The translations under genes and the position numbers were made by a program. Below the pieces are notes generated by a model. That model was not told the DNA's origin and did no database searches. It was given only the letters and a program-made list of their open reading frames with translations. Positions 11,801-24,178 of a stretch of 64,000 nt of DNA are shown one piece after another. Positions within the stretch are counted from its first letter, which is position 1. The number at the start of each line of letters is the position of its first letter. The stretch comes from Ceratotherium simum simum (Eukaryota > Chordata > Mammalia > Perissodactyla > Rhinocerotidae). The stretch spans positions 1,966,763 through 2,030,762 of the forward strand of contig NW_004454178.1 of NCBI RefSeq assembly GCF_000283155.1. The letters run 5' to 3'.

Positions 11801-12246
11801 TGAGGTTTTCCTCACAAAAATAAATAATCCCTCTAACCATGAGGAATATGTCAGACAAATCCCAATTTTGAGGGACATTCTAGATAGTTCCTGACCTGTA
11901 CTGCTCAAAACTGTCAAGGCCATCAAAAAACAAGGAAAATTTGAGAAACTTACAGCCAAGAAGAGATTAAGGAGGCACAACTACTTGATATAATGTAGTA
12001 TCCTGATTGGCATCCTGGATCAGAAAACAACTTTAGGTAAAAACTGAGGAAATTTGAATAAAGTATGGACTTTAGTTAAAATAATCTATCAATATTGGTT
12101 TATTAACTGTAACAAATATACTACACTAACATAAGATGTTAATAAAAGTGGAAACTGGGGTGTGGGGTATAGTGAAACTCTCTATACTAACGTCATAATT
12201 TTTCTGTAAATCTAAAACTGTTATAAAATAAGTTAATTTTAAAAAA

Positions 12247-13131
12247 CAGAGTGAAAAAAATAGAAAGGCAATGTTAAAGATTCAGAGAAAATGCTTGGCA
12301 AACATAATCTCAGTAGTGGTTACTGCTAATACATTTTCTATCATTTGGTAGTTGAAAACCTACTTGCTGGGAAGATGGAAGAGGTGAGGAGAAGAGAAAG
12401 GACAAAAAGGCTTATCAAGCTGCTCTTTCTGATCCCATTCTTCTGACTCAGCTTCTGGTTCAGTGGTGTGAATGAGTAACAGACGTGTGACTCGGACGTC
12501 TTCCAGCATTAAGGAGAGTGTGGTGCTCAACACAGATTCCAGAAAACAGATCCTCCAGTCTGCCAAAAACATCCACCAGAGACAGCCCCCAAATGAGGAG
12601 ATCGCTTCCCCACACAACAGAAGGGGGTGATATAGATAACGGAAATCCATTTCAATACTCAAACCAAGGGAATGAAAAATTCACCCTTTGGAGGCCAGTG
12701 TAATCACAGATAAATCCTGTCTTTTCTCTGATGAGATCATAATATGAGTCATCTGTCTGTTGTACATATTTTGAACTACACAGGTCCCGTAAACTAGTAT
12801 GGAGTATTCATTAAGGGAGGCAGAGCTACAGATAGGGTATTTGCATTTATAAAGAGTTATTTTCTTTTTCTGAAATAAGAAAATAGCACCCACAAAACAA
12901 ACGATTATCTGTTTTTTTTTTTAAAGATGTTATGATGAATTTCTGCCCATTGTTATAGTTTCATAATGAAAGCATTTTCACTCTGTCTTGGTTCCACAGT
13001 TGCCTGCCATAACGATTTAAGAGAGGAAGGAGATTAGTGGAGTAATTTTACAGCGATAAAGGCCACCTTGTGGAAGGTCAGTTCACTGCTTGCTTCTTGG
13101 TGCTTTCCCAACACAAGCCCCTTCCAGCAAC
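12247..13131. other. Unclassified non-coding sequence
   Basis: No gene or nameable repeat. An overlapping pair of small open frames near 12360-12703 has no domain or supporting context. CpG content is slightly raised around 12480-12530 but far short of an island. Confidence 0.5.
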
Positions 13132-13148
13132 AAGAATACGGCCGTTAA

Positions 13149-13352
13149 GGGCCGGCCCCGTGGCTTAGCGATTAAGTGCGCACGCTCCGCTGCTGGCGGC
13201 CGGTCCGGATCCCGGGTGCGCACCGACGCACCGCTTCTCCGGCCATGCTGAGGCCGCGTCCCACATACAGCAACTAGAAGCATGTGCAGCTATGACATAC
13301 AACTATGTACTGGGGCTTTGGGGGAAAAAATAAATAAAATTAAAAAAAAAAA
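13149..13352 (+). mobile_element. Young ERE SINE, plus strand, 17-bp duplication
   Basis: The head is GGCCGGCCCCGTGGCTTAGC with high GC and many intact CpGs, and box B-like GGTCCGGATCCC. The tail is (A)n with TAAATAAAATT. The duplication AAGAATACGGCC(G/A)TTAA flanks it at 13132-13148 and 13353-13369 with a single mismatch. High CpG retention and a near-perfect duplication make this one of the youngest insertions in the window. Confidence 0.95.
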
Positions 13353-13369
13353 AAGAATACGGCCATTAA

Positions 13370-13794
13370 AAGAGCTGGACACAGCAGTCAGAGAAAAGTC
13401 ACTTCCTGCATGTTATTGGATATGGTCTTGTACACAGAATTCGAGAAGCTTTTTGTTAAAATGACAACTGGTGTTATATTGCTTCCTAGGATTCATATCC
13501 TGTGAGTTTTTTGTTCTGTCATAAGGAGAAAAGCAAAACAATAGAGAAATGTGTTTCTCTCTCAATAGTTCATGGAGCCCCAAAATATGCTACAATATTC
13601 TCTTTATCTTAAGAAATTTCTTTTAAATCGTGAAATTAATTGAAGTACCTTTCTTAACATCAGCAGAATCATTTCAAAAAGAGTGGTAAACTTCGCCAAT
13701 TAAATCAACAGCTTACTGGAGGTCTTGCTGCTTCTGGAAAGCTTAACTCTTGCAAAACTGCAATTCTCAAGCAAAGTACGAGAATTTGTTGACT
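13370..13794. other. Unclassified non-coding sequence
   Basis: AT-rich sequence between the young ERE and a MIR. No gene, repeat or clear regulatory site is seen. Confidence 0.5.
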
Positions 13795-13975
13795 ATTCTC
13801 TACGTGACTAGCACTTTAAAAGTGTTATTTCACTTAGTTCTCACAAAAGCTTTATGAAATACTTACAATTTACAAATGAGAAAACTGAGGCCAAGAGTAA
13901 TTAGCATCTTCTCAAGATCACATAGCTATGAGGATGTGGTCCTATGCCTAAACGTGACTCCAAAGCCAGAAATAA
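13795..13975 (-). mobile_element. MIR SINE fragment, minus strand
   Basis: The plus strand reads 'GTTCTCACAAAAGCTTTATG', 'TTTACAAATGAGAAAACTGA', 'AGATCACATAGCTATG'. This is the reverse complement of the MIR core (cattttacagatgaggaaactgagg, then ggtcacacagct). It is diverged but clear. Confidence 0.78.
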
Positions 13976-13984
13976 ATTAATTAA

Positions 13985-14075
13985 AATATGGATATGTTTA
14001 TATACATTATCTATATAAATATATATTATTGACCTATTATATAGAATATATCAAATATATACATATACATTGTTG
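13985..14075. repeat. AT-rich low-complexity tract
   Basis: Imperfect ATATAT/TATATA runs with few G or C. No unit structure. Confidence 0.7.
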
Positions 14076-14537
14076 ATTTAAGGTAACAGGACAATCTAGC
14101 TTTCAAATTGAACCCAAAGTAGAAGTGTTTCAGAAGACCTAAATTCCTTGGGGGCATGCACCCGTTAGCTGGTATCTTCCACCTAGTCCAGTGCCTAGAA
14201 AACAGTGGAACCTCAGCTATAGTCATTGACTAACTGAATGGAAAATGCTTGGAAATCAAGTTTCTCATCTATTAATGTTTTCCTGATGTTCAAGAGGCAG
14301 TTGTGTTAAAATTGGCTAGTGGCTCAACATGTTAAGACATATCTCACGTGGTCTCTACCTCACGTTAGAGATGGTCTTTCAAGGAAAAAGTATGTATATA
14401 TTCAGAATTTGGCTCTATCTGTACCTACTCTGTTCTCACTTTTGTCACAAGAGTTTGCTGTTGTCCAAACTAGGGAACTAGATCAGGTGTCCAGACTGCA
14501 GGTGACTTAATAAATTACTTTTTCCATGTGAGGTAGT

Positions 14538-14561
14538 CTGTGTGTGTGTGTGTGTGTGTGT
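14538..14561. repeat. (TG)n microsatellite
   Basis: An uninterrupted run of about 12 TG units, followed by a T-rich region with TTTTG/TTTG units (about 14600-14637). Confidence 0.9.
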
Positions 14562-14639
14562 TTTGTCTAAACTTTTCTTCCTCTTTTTGTTGAAGGTATG
14601 TTTTATTTTATTTTGTTTTTTGTTTGTTTGTTTTGTAGA

Positions 14640-17600
14640 TGGCTGAGAGTAGCTTAAGACTACCCAAAAGAAGTTGTAAACCTTTTATCATAGAAGCTAT
14701 AGATGATTTCTACTTCTTCTCACCTCCTACACCTTCCCAACAAGCAGAATGATAAAGGAAATCCTTTATCCAGAGGATTTGTTTGGAGGGGAGAGATTGA
14801 AAATTTTTAAATTTGAAAGGACAAATATGAATGAATGATCTAGGTTACCAGAAAGGAAGTATTTCTTGTGCTGAAACTACAAATATGAATAAGATATGGC
14901 TCTCTATACTTAAGGATTTTGTGTTATTGTGATGTGACAAATTAAAGCAATTTTTAAAATTTTGAACCTCAATTCGGTCCTACCTTTTAGAAATCCTATG
15001 TTTTTCTCTTTCTAAAATACCCCTACCATTATAATTTGTAAGGGGATCAAGTACAATAGTTACTTGTTCAGTACTGGCTTGTTGTACGCTCTGCAGCTTA
15101 AGGAAAGAAGGATAAGGATAGTTCTCTTCTGCTTCTGTCAACAACTGCTTCTGTCAACAGGTCCCAACTTTTGGGACCTGGACAGGCGATTTTAACCTCA
15201 CTGAGTCTCAGGTTTCTCACGTTAAATTAAGGGTTTGTTTCGCAATGATATTTGAAATCGCTTCTGTGTGTGAACCAGAAGGTCTCTAATGTATATAATG
15301 CACAAGATGCACTTAGCAAAGTACCCGGTACATGTGTAATAAAGGAAATATCTGCTTATATTTCAACTCAATTAACCTTCTTCACAAGTAAGTGGCCTTA
15401 AGCAATCCATCTTTCTCTGTGTGTTACACAAGGTACTACGGTGTATTGGACCCAATCTGTCAGAATGGGGTTTGCTTCTCAGCATCACTGCTGCCAAGAT
15501 CAATGGCCTTTCACATATTGTATACTTCCTATCTAAAGAATGATGATAAAAATACGGGTGTTAATAAAACTAATTCTATTTTTCTTCTAATTTAGTGTTC
15601 TGAACATATAATTTTTAAAAGCTTCTTAGTGCAGACAGGCTTTATTGTAAAGCCTTTTTGACCATATTTCTGTGTGATGGAACAAACCAATATTGTGTGG
15701 AAGTAACCATTGGTCCCCAAATGTCTCCTACAGTGTTCAATATGTGTTGTTCCTTATACTCATCCTCTTCTTCCTTTCCTTTCTCAAATATGTTAGCCTC
15801 TCTAAGATTTATGCAACTCTACACTGCAAACTTGTATAATGAATATCTACATAAATGAAAGGATACAGAAAATAAGCTACTCTCCTTTTATTTCAAAACA
15901 ATAATCTAAAGTTATAACATGCATTATTCAGTCTGTACTACCAGATTGAAGTTTCTTCAATGTTACCAATGTGCCATTTGTACTCCCCAAGATATATCAA
16001 GATGCATCTGCTTTTAAACGCCATCACTGATTAAATTCTAGGATGTTCTTCAATACTGACTATAACTGGACACTGTGATGTTCCTCTTCTCTCTCCTGCC
16101 CAGGCAGCATTTCTGTAGTTGGGCATGTGGGCAATGGAGATCTTAAGCTATACAAAATAATTCTGGAGAGACTGGGTGACATTCACTTTTCACACAGCAC
16201 AAAAGCCTCTTGTCTTCTAGTGGAGGTTGCTGTATCTATGTCCAAGGACACTTGAGTATTCTGTTGTGACTTGGCATCAAAACAAATTCGTTGATGTTCT
16301 TCTGTGGGGCTACCAGCTGGCGTTTTGTTTATTATTGTTATATTTTATTTGTATAGATATCCCACCATGCTGTGTGCTAAAAATAGTGATGTTTTTATTG
16401 TTAGTACCGTACACTTAATAAAGCTGCAGTTTCCCTGGCAATTAATTGTGCTGACAATCAATGCAAGGCTGCAGGCAGTGTGTTTATGTGCTGAGCTGTT
16501 GATGAGTGAAGCCCTAAGAAGTCAGACTGTCAAAATTAAATACATTGCTCAGACGCAAAGCCACATTCTGTTCTTGGCTTGACCAAATGACAGTTGATTA
16601 TAGGCTGAGCCTAGACCTGGTTTTCTTGCAAAGTAGAAAACATTTGGTCACCTTTAAGCAATAAGGTTAGACATTTATTTAGGACAAAATAGCATGATAA
16701 AATGACTCATGTCTGCATTTTCTCAGGGTGTAGTCTATTTTTGATAACATTTCCTTCTTTTGAAGTGCCCTAGCAGGTTTTGGAAAGCTTTTTGCTTTCC
16801 ACCAAATTTTACAATAAAATATACATATGTGTTTGGTGTTTTGGGTATATAGTTCCAATTTATTCAGATAATTTCCCTGGATTAAATATAGCTGATGACT
16901 TTGTATTTTTCTCTCCATTTTTTTTTCTTCTAGAAGGTACTAAACAACATTCTTCTGTGACATTTGACTTTACGTCCTGACTCACTGGACATTTAATCTT
17001 TCTGCAATGATGATGAGAGTGACAGATGAAAGGCATTTGATGATTGAAATGGGAAAAAAATTCATTCAGTAAATAACTTTGAGCAATTTTTTCTTTTGTT
17101 ATCCAATATCAAATCTATTTACAGATGTAGACGTAAACTATTATTTTAACAATTCTCAAATTATCTCGAAGCTCTCATTGTTGCTTTCTTCAAAGTATCA
17201 TTTAGATAATAGTAGAACTCAGTCTTTGCTTCTTTACACTTCACAATAAATGAATATATAAAACTTAATTCACACTTAATTCCCACAATTTTGTTTTCCA
17301 TACATAGATTTGAGTCAAATGAACCACTTTGGACATATAAGTGCATATTTTTTTAACAGAAATAATGTTGAGGTTCTTATTTTCCTTTTTTTCTTATAGC
17401 TCTTAAAATACTTTCATACACGTCATTTCAGATTGACAGCAGGTTATTTATATGGCCTAGCAAGTTGTTGAGGACAAACCTGGTTCAGAACAGGCATTAA
17501 AAAAATAGTTGGTTACTGACTGACTTAACAAACAAATAAGTAAATAATAATCTTATAATAATAAAGCCTATTGGTATGTGCTGTTTTATAACATTTCCTT

Positions 17601-17640
17601 TACAGATTTTGATGTGACGATTAAAAATAATAGACATGGG
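14640..17640. other. Low-repeat unique sequence
   Basis: About 3 kb without a recognisable transposable element or gene. Small open frames (60-92 codons) have no domains. It holds a 16-bp-period duplication with adjoining hairpin at 15129-15178 and a candidate conserved block at about 16290-16660 containing the palindrome CAATTAATTG (16439-16448). Long repeat-free stretches in an otherwise repeat-laden window can mark constraint, but that is not shown here. Confidence 0.5.
15129..15178. repeat. Tandem 16-bp duplication plus perfect hairpin
   Basis: CTGCTTCTGTCAACA occurs at 15129-15143 and 15145-15159. It is followed directly by GGTCCCAA-CTT-TTGGGACC (15160-15178), an 8-bp perfect inverted repeat with a 3-nt loop. 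No T-run or gene end accompanies it, so I do not call it a terminator. Confidence 0.85.
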
Positions 17641-17641
17641 A

Positions 17642-17878
17642 GGCTGGCCCAGTGGCGTAGTGGTTAAGTTTGCATGCTCCACTTCGGTGGCCTGGGGTTC
17701 ACAGGTTCAGATCCTGGGCACAGACTTACGCATAGCTCATCAAGCCATGCTGTGGCAGCTTCCCATATACAGAATAGAGGAAAATGAGCACAGATGTTAG
17801 CTCTGGGTTGATCTTCCTCAGTAAAAAGAGGATTGGATTGGCAACGGATGTTAGCTTAGGGCCAATCTTCCTCTCACA
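17642..17878 (+). mobile_element. ERE SINE, plus strand
   Basis: The head is GGCTGGCCCAGTGGCGTAG, TGGTTAAGTTTGCATGCTCC, with GGTTCAGATCCTGGGCACAG. The 3' part has two 'GATGTTAGCT' modules and ends near CACACACACA rather than in a long A tail. No clear target duplication was found. It lies just upstream of an L1 5'UTR. Confidence 0.9.
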
Positions 17879-17889
17879 CACACAGACAA

Positions 17890-20800
17890 TTAGCTATGAG
17901 ACTTCAGGTTTCCATTTAGAGATGTTGAGGGTTGGAAAGGACATTACTCCAAACCATACAGAAAATAAACTGACCAATTTCAAATTCATGACTTTTCTTG
18001 AATCCATGAGTGTTGAAGTCACAAAGGAACCAACGGGCTCAAAATATAAAGAGAGACAAGTACCTGTACAGAGAGGTGAAGCATAAATTCTTGTTTGCCT
18101 GGCAAGATGCAGCTAGACACTGTGAAGCAGAGTTCAGCTAGGATGATTGACAACTTGATGGAAGACAGTCAAACATGCACTAGAAAGATAACTGCAAAAA
18201 AGGAATTGTCCACTCTTGTAGGCTTTTCCTGCACAAAATCTATCAGGTGATTACAGCCACACACAAAAAGGGAAGTATCCTCGGAAAATTTCTCTTATAG
18301 TGAAAACCTGAGAGATAGGATTAGCTGTGAGAAGGGCAGGGAACTCCAATGGGACTCTTTCATCTTTATTGTCCCTAAGGAAGAAAATTCTTAATCTGTG
18401 AAGGGAGGGGTAAATAAATACTGTTGTTCTAAAAACATTGGAGAAAATATGTTGCAACTACAAAAAGGGAATAGGGGAACAACTCCTCATCGCTGGAAGA
18501 GGGATGGGAACATCTTCTAGGCCCATGGAGAAAAGAAAAACTGAGAAAACTCACCCTCAAAACCCATGGGATGTGATATCTGCCTGTTGTTTTATTAGAA
18601 CCACAGAGAATGCCCTCCCATTCCCCACTGTCAGGCTAACATCATGTCACAGGTAACTTGGATGAAACAGACCCTCCCTGAGTTACAGTACAAAGGATAA
18701 ATTAAAGTGAGTTTGGGGCATATATTTAAAAAACAAACAAAAGAAAACACAACAAAACAATACAAAAAAAAACTAATAAAAAAGAAGTCACCAGCCTAAA
18801 CATGAGGTATTACTAAGAAAAATTTGATGTCTGTAATTGCTGAGTGTCAACATAGGCAGAACAATCTGCAAAGCCAGCCTGCTTCCTAATTAGATTAACT
18901 CAAACCCCTGCATTAAAGGCCTATCTGAGATAAAGGTGAGCCCAGTTCCCAGAAAAATATTCATGCCTCAGTCTTTATTGTTCTACCCATATGTTTAGCT
19001 ATCAATAAAAAATAAATGAAACAGACAAAATGGCAATAAGGAAACAACACAATTCAGGAGTCAAAGCAATCATCAGAACTAGAGTCAGATATGAAAGATA
19101 TTGGAACTATTTGAAAAGGTATAGAAAGTAACTATGATTCACTATGATTAATATCTAAAGTCTGTAATGGAGAAGGTGGGCAATAAGCAAGATCAGCACA
19201 GAGATAGAAAGTAGAGAAAAAAAATCAAATGAAAATGCTAGAAATGAGAAATATAGCAAGAGTGATGAAGAATGCCTTTGAAGACCTCATCAACAGACTC
19301 AACACAGCTGTGGAAAGAATCAGTGAATGGGAAGACAAGTCTATAGAAATGACACAAACTGAAACACAGAGAGAAAAAAGAGTAGGGAAAACAACAACAA
19401 CAGAGTACCCAGGAGCTCTGAACAATATCAAGTGATCCAAAATACATGTAAATAGAATCCCAGAATCTTACAAGAGAATGGGACAGAGGAAATATTTGAA
19501 GAACTATTGGTTAAGAATTTTCCAAGATTAAGAATAAAGCCAAACCACAGACTAAAGAACAGCACACAGGGTAATTACTGTAATAAAATAAGATAAATTA
19601 AATTAAATTAAAAGGTAAAATAAAATAAATAGAAGATAAAAGAAAAGACGCTACACCTGGAAACAAAGAACACAGGTAAAGTCTTAAGGCAGCCAGAGAA
19701 AAAAACATTAAATGCAGAGGAACACAGATGAGAATTACAACAAACTTCTCTTTTGAAATCATGTGAGCTGGAAGACAATGGGGTGAGGTCCTTAAAGTGC
19801 TAAAGAAAAAAAGTCAATTCAGTATTTGACACCCAGCAAAACTTTCCTTCCAAAATAAAGTAGAATTACTTTCTCAGACAAATGTTGTGATAATTTAATA
19901 CCAGCAGATCAGCTCTATAAGAAATGTTAAAGGAATTCTTCAGAAAGTGAAATATGTTATCAGAAAGAAACTTAAATGTGTATAAAAAAATGACTAGTAC
20001 TGTAAATGAAATGAATGTAGTAAACAAATTCCTTTTGTTCCTATTTCTAATTGTTCAATAAGGTAACTGAATACATAAATAAAAAATAGTAGGAATGAAT
20101 TATATGATTTTAGCATGTGCAATAGCCAGATACATTATAAAAATAGCACAATGATGGGAGGGAAGAATTGGGAATATACTGCTGTATGATTCTTATACTA
20201 TGCGTAAAGCAGTACAATATTATTTACAGGCAGACTCTGATTAATTAAAGATTTATATTGAAATCCTGACATATCTAATTAAAATTTTTAAAAAGAGGTA
20301 TAAATACTATGTCAATAGAGGAGATAAAATGGAATTATAGAAATGCTCAGTTAACCCAAGAAAGGCAGCAGAAAGAGAGATTAAAGAACAGATGAAACAA
20401 ATAGAGAAGACATAGTAAGGTTGTGGATTTTAATCAACCCATATCAATAATCACAATAAATGTGACTGGTCTAAACACACCAGTTAAAATATAGAGAATG
20501 TTGAATTTGATAAAAAAGCAAGACCCAACTATTTGATGCTTTTTAGTAAAGAATTTGGCCTTGCTCAAAGGAAGGTCTGGCCTTTCCCTCAGCTTCCCTC
20601 TGTCATACCTGATAAGAAGGTCTTTGTTTAGGGTGGGAGCTGGCCATAACAGAAAGTTCAGCCAGTGGAAGTTCAGGCAATGGAAGCTTTGCATTTAGAA
20701 CCCTCTGGTGTTTGCTGTATGCATCTCTTCCTTGGGGTAATTTTGATCTATATATTTCCCTGCAGTAAACTGTAACCGCAAGTATAATAACTTTCAGTGA

Positions 20801-21480
20801 GTTCTATGAATCCTTCTAGAAAATTATTAAACTTGAGGGAGGTTTTGGGAACTCTGTGAACTTGGAGACAGAAGTGATGGCTGTCTTGTGGAGGTCTGTG
20901 CTCTCCACCTTCACAGTTTGGCCAATTCTGGGAAGCTGTCCACAAAAATAAACAAACAAAACAAAACACTTTAAAAACAGAGACACAAATAAGTTAAAAA
21001 TGAAAGTTTGAAAAAAGATATACCATGACAACATTCAACAAAAGAAATTTGGAACAACTATATTAATATCAGACAAAGTGGACTTCAAATAAGAAATATC
21101 ATCAGGAATAAAGAGCATATTACATAGTGACAAAAAGGTCAATTCTTCAAGAATACACAACAATCCTTAATGTGTATGCACCTAATAGAAAATATTCTAA
21201 CTTTATAAAGCATAATATGAGAGAATTAAAATAAGAAATAAATAAATCCAGAATTTTAGTTGAGTATTTCAACACCCTTCTCCAAGTAACTGATAGAATA
21301 AACAGGAAGAAAGTCAGTAAGGGTAGAGATAACCTGAACAATACTACAATCAAATCAACCTAACTGAAATTTATAGAACACTCCTCTAAGGAACAACAGA
21401 ATACACATTATTTTCAACTGCACAAGGAAAATTCACCAAAATAGACCACAGTCTGCTAGAAAACAATCTTTAGCAAATTT
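17890..21480 (+). mobile_element. L1 LINE with 5'UTR, ORF1 and ORF2 start, plus strand
   Basis: About 17910-18700 matches an old L1 5'UTR (for example 'GGTGAAGCATAAATTC', 'CTGAGAGATAGGATTAGC', 'AACCCATGGGATGTGATA'). ORF1-like sequence follows (about 19030-19900, with 'GGAAAGAATCAGTGAATGGG' and 'GAGCTGGAAGACAATGGGG'). ORF2 endonuclease sequence starts near 20430 and continues after an inserted block at about 20541-20970 to about 21480, where it is truncated. All frames are broken. This is the fullest L1 5' half in the window. Confidence 0.8.
20541..20970 (+). mobile_element. LTR-like fragment inserted in L1
   Basis: The L1 ORF2 sequence breaks at 'ACCCAACTATTTGATGC' and resumes at 'CACTTTAAAAACAGAGACAC'. 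Between them lies 'GGTCTTTGTTTAGGG', 'ATATATTTCCCTGCAGTAAA', 'GTGAGTTCTATGAATCCTTC', a layout resembling the 3' part (poly(A) signal region and U5-like) of an ancient LTR. Family and exact ends are unresolved. Confidence 0.45.
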
Positions 21481-22589
21481 AAAATGTCTGCCTTCTTCAT
21501 TAATATATTTATAGAAACTCATGTACTCTATGTCATTTAATAGTCACTGAATAAACCTTTGTTAGTAATTGTATCCATACAAAAAATAATGACTTAAATT
21601 ATAGTAGAATTGTTATATGAAAAGTTCTGATTCTTGAACCAAAAATAAGAGATTAAGCATGGTCTCTAGTCTAAGCAAGAAATAAGAAACAAAATATATA
21701 CAGAGAAAAACAAGGATGTGGGAGAGGACATAATCAATAACATAAAGAAGACTGTGATAATTATCAAATACTATAGTCTGTGTTAATTGCAATAGAACAA
21801 TTATTTTGCTTCCTACCTCATTGGAAATACCCATTCCACTTGTACCAGACTTTCTTCTAAGCATGCTGATAGATTTGGTAGCAGAAGATAACAGAAGGGC
21901 TGTAATGGTCTGCCATGTCATAAATTTTTATCTAAAAGTGATCTCAGCAGGATTTAGCTGGTCTTTCTACATTTAGTCTAAACAAACTTGTAATTTATGA
22001 GCTGCACTTGGACGTCAGAATGGACATTATGCGTAGAGGTTCTTTAGCTATGTTACTGGTGAAGTATGGAAACTGATACACCACAACACTAAGCAGTACC
22101 TGGTCCTCTCTAACGTAACGTGCATCACGCACATAGGGATTGTCTGTCACTCTGAAGCCAAACGTGCTTCAGTTTGGAAAAGGGGATTTCTAGGAAGCTA
22201 TGTTGGCTGGTCCAGATACAGATGCTGCACTGATCGCTGTTGCTTCTTTCTTGTATCTTGCTAATTATTAGTAAAACTTAATGTGGTTATAATGTGTATT
22301 TCATCAATCACTGTTTGATAATTCAGTTTTTTGTGATAGTATAAAGTGATCTTAAACTATAATATAAAATTTGACTGATATAGAAGAATATCATAGTAAA
22401 TATTGAAAAAGCTGTCAAGTAATTACTTTTAAAATATAGCATTCTCATTTAATTTTATGACTGCATTTATTGAAAACATTCAAGTCATAGGTAATTTTCC
22501 TGCTGTTAAAGCTGTCTTGGAGTGTAGAAAAAAGATGGAAACTTCATTATTCCTTATACAAAGTTATCACTATTTTAGAATAAAAATAT
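21481..22589. other. Unclassified non-coding sequence
   Basis: No gene or confident repeat. A small CpG-containing patch at 22110-22180 stands out mildly from its AT-rich surroundings. A 102-codon minus-strand open frame (21613-21921) has no recognisable features. Confidence 0.5.
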
Positions 22590-23645
22590 GACAAAGAGTG
22601 CAACTAAGAAGAAAACTATCAAAAATAGACACAGATATCCTAAGTAAAATTCTAGCGTACACAATCACCAATGACCATTTGAGAAATATAATGGGATAAT
22701 ATACCATTCTTAATAAGTACAAAAACACAAAAGATAGAAGAGAATATTGGACAAGATATAGATAGGATATGTATAAGAAAAAACCAAAATTTTTCTGAAT
22801 GACATGAAATAGTTGAATAAATGGGAAGATATACCTTATCTTGGATACTAAAGCTGAGAAATGGAAAATTACTCACTTTTCTTTAAAAAATGTATTTTAG
22901 CAATACAATTCTAATCACAATACCAGTAGGATTTTGGGGGTTACTGAATAACACGAACCAAAAAGTCATCTACAAGCATGAACAGGAAAGAATAGCAAAG
23001 GAATTCATGCAACTAAAGAACAATGAAGTAGGGCAAGGGGAGCTATTACTCTGCTGGATATTAAATGAAAATATAGATTTCTAGAATAAAGAGAGCATGA
23101 GAAAACTGGTGTGAGAAAAGGGAGGTCATGGAAACAGAATAGAAAGTCAAGAAAGAGATTAATTACATATATTACAATTATTTATGATCTGATCGTCCTA
23201 TTATTTCACATAAAGGAGAACAGAGAATATTTATCATGTTAAATGATGCTGAGATAATTGGTTAACTTTTTGGAAATAATATTTTTTAAAGGATCCTAAC
23301 TTCGCTTCTTATAACAGAATGAATTGCGGATGCTTTAACATTACAAGTTCTAAAAAATAAGTTTAATGTTCTTTTAATCTTAAAAGGGGCTATGGCTATC
23401 TAATTATAACGCACAAGGCTGAATTCTCAAACAAAAAAGAAATGACAGAATTGAGTAAAGAAAAAATAGCGTTACATAAACAGTACTTTTGTTGATCAGA
23501 AAATGCCACCAATAATATTCAAAGGAAAATAAAATCCTGGGGGAAAAAATGTTTGTGACATACATACAAAGTGTTGGATATTATTTCCTACTATATAAAG
23601 AATATCTAGAAATCAAAATAGCAGCAGTAAAATTTAACTCTTGTC
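22590..23645 (+). mobile_element. Very old L1 ORF2 fragment (L1M4-like), plus strand
   Basis: Recognisable pieces include 'AATGGGAAGATATACCTTAT', 'ATCACAATACCAGTAGGATT', 'AATTCATGCAACTAAAGAAC', 'GGATCCTAACTTCGC' and 'AAATCAAAATAGCAGCAG'. They match, in order, the C-terminal half of ORF2 in old L1 subfamilies. Divergence is high and no frame is open. Confidence 0.7.
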
Positions 23646-24178
23646 TAATCTCTTTGTAAACATACTAATGACACACCTCCTGGCAAACACATTAAGGATA
23701 TTTACTGGTGAGTGAGTCCATGGAATATTTTTAGCAGAGCATACATAGTCTAGGAATACCTAAGGGGATCAGACCTGGGAGCTGTGACTTTATGGGGCAT
23801 AACTCGCTGGAAAATTTCACATAAGTGATATAATTGAGTACAAGTTGAGAGCATTTCAGAGCCCAAATGGCTTCCTATTGTGTAAATAATGACCCGGTTG
23901 CATAATTTAGAGAGTTATATGGTAAATCTGGGGGAGACCATGATGCCATATAGCAAGGAAGGCCCTGAGGAGTGGCAGTGGTTGTCCTGACCTCTTGACG
24001 CCTTGCCAGTGCCTTGTAATTACCTGTCCCTTTGATATTATTAATGAAGCTTAATACTGGATAGAATGATGGACTTTTGTGTGTCTGAATTGACAATCAC
24101 ACACCTCCAAGAGAACGATGAGAAAGAACATGAAGATAAATTTAACAACAACCAAAAAGATTCAGGATTTATATGCCA
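23646..24178. other. Unclassified non-coding sequence
   Basis: No gene or nameable repeat. The open frame at 23875-24096 on the minus strand has no domain. Confidence 0.5.

Larger units (their letters stand above)
4960..12246 (+). mobile_element. Old L1 LINE (L1M-type), sense strand, heavily interrupted
   Basis: The 5' part (about 4980-6240) matches the ORF2 start and endonuclease region: the 'ACTATATCAATAATCAC...' N-terminus, the 'GATCCAACTATACATTGTC' stretch, and 'GGAGACTTCAACATCCC'. Reverse-transcriptase sequence continues at 6905-7430 and resumes at about 8865 with 'CCACCATATTAATGAGATAAAG'. The RT active-site region 'GTAGATGACATGG' lies near 9207. ORF2 C-terminal and 3'UTR sequence follow to 'GTAAATCTAAAACTGTTATAAAATAAG' and a short A-rich tail near 12246. 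The 3'UTR resembles L1ME-type elements. Every frame is broken. Insertions at 6242-6660, 6691-6893, 7431-7507 and 7525-8857 are later events. Confidence 0.88.

Noticed and set aside
13149..13352. tRNA-Ser gene
   Set aside because: The tRNA-like box A and B sequence belongs to the ERE SINE head; there is no cloverleaf with an intact anticodon arm, and a SINE body and tail follow.
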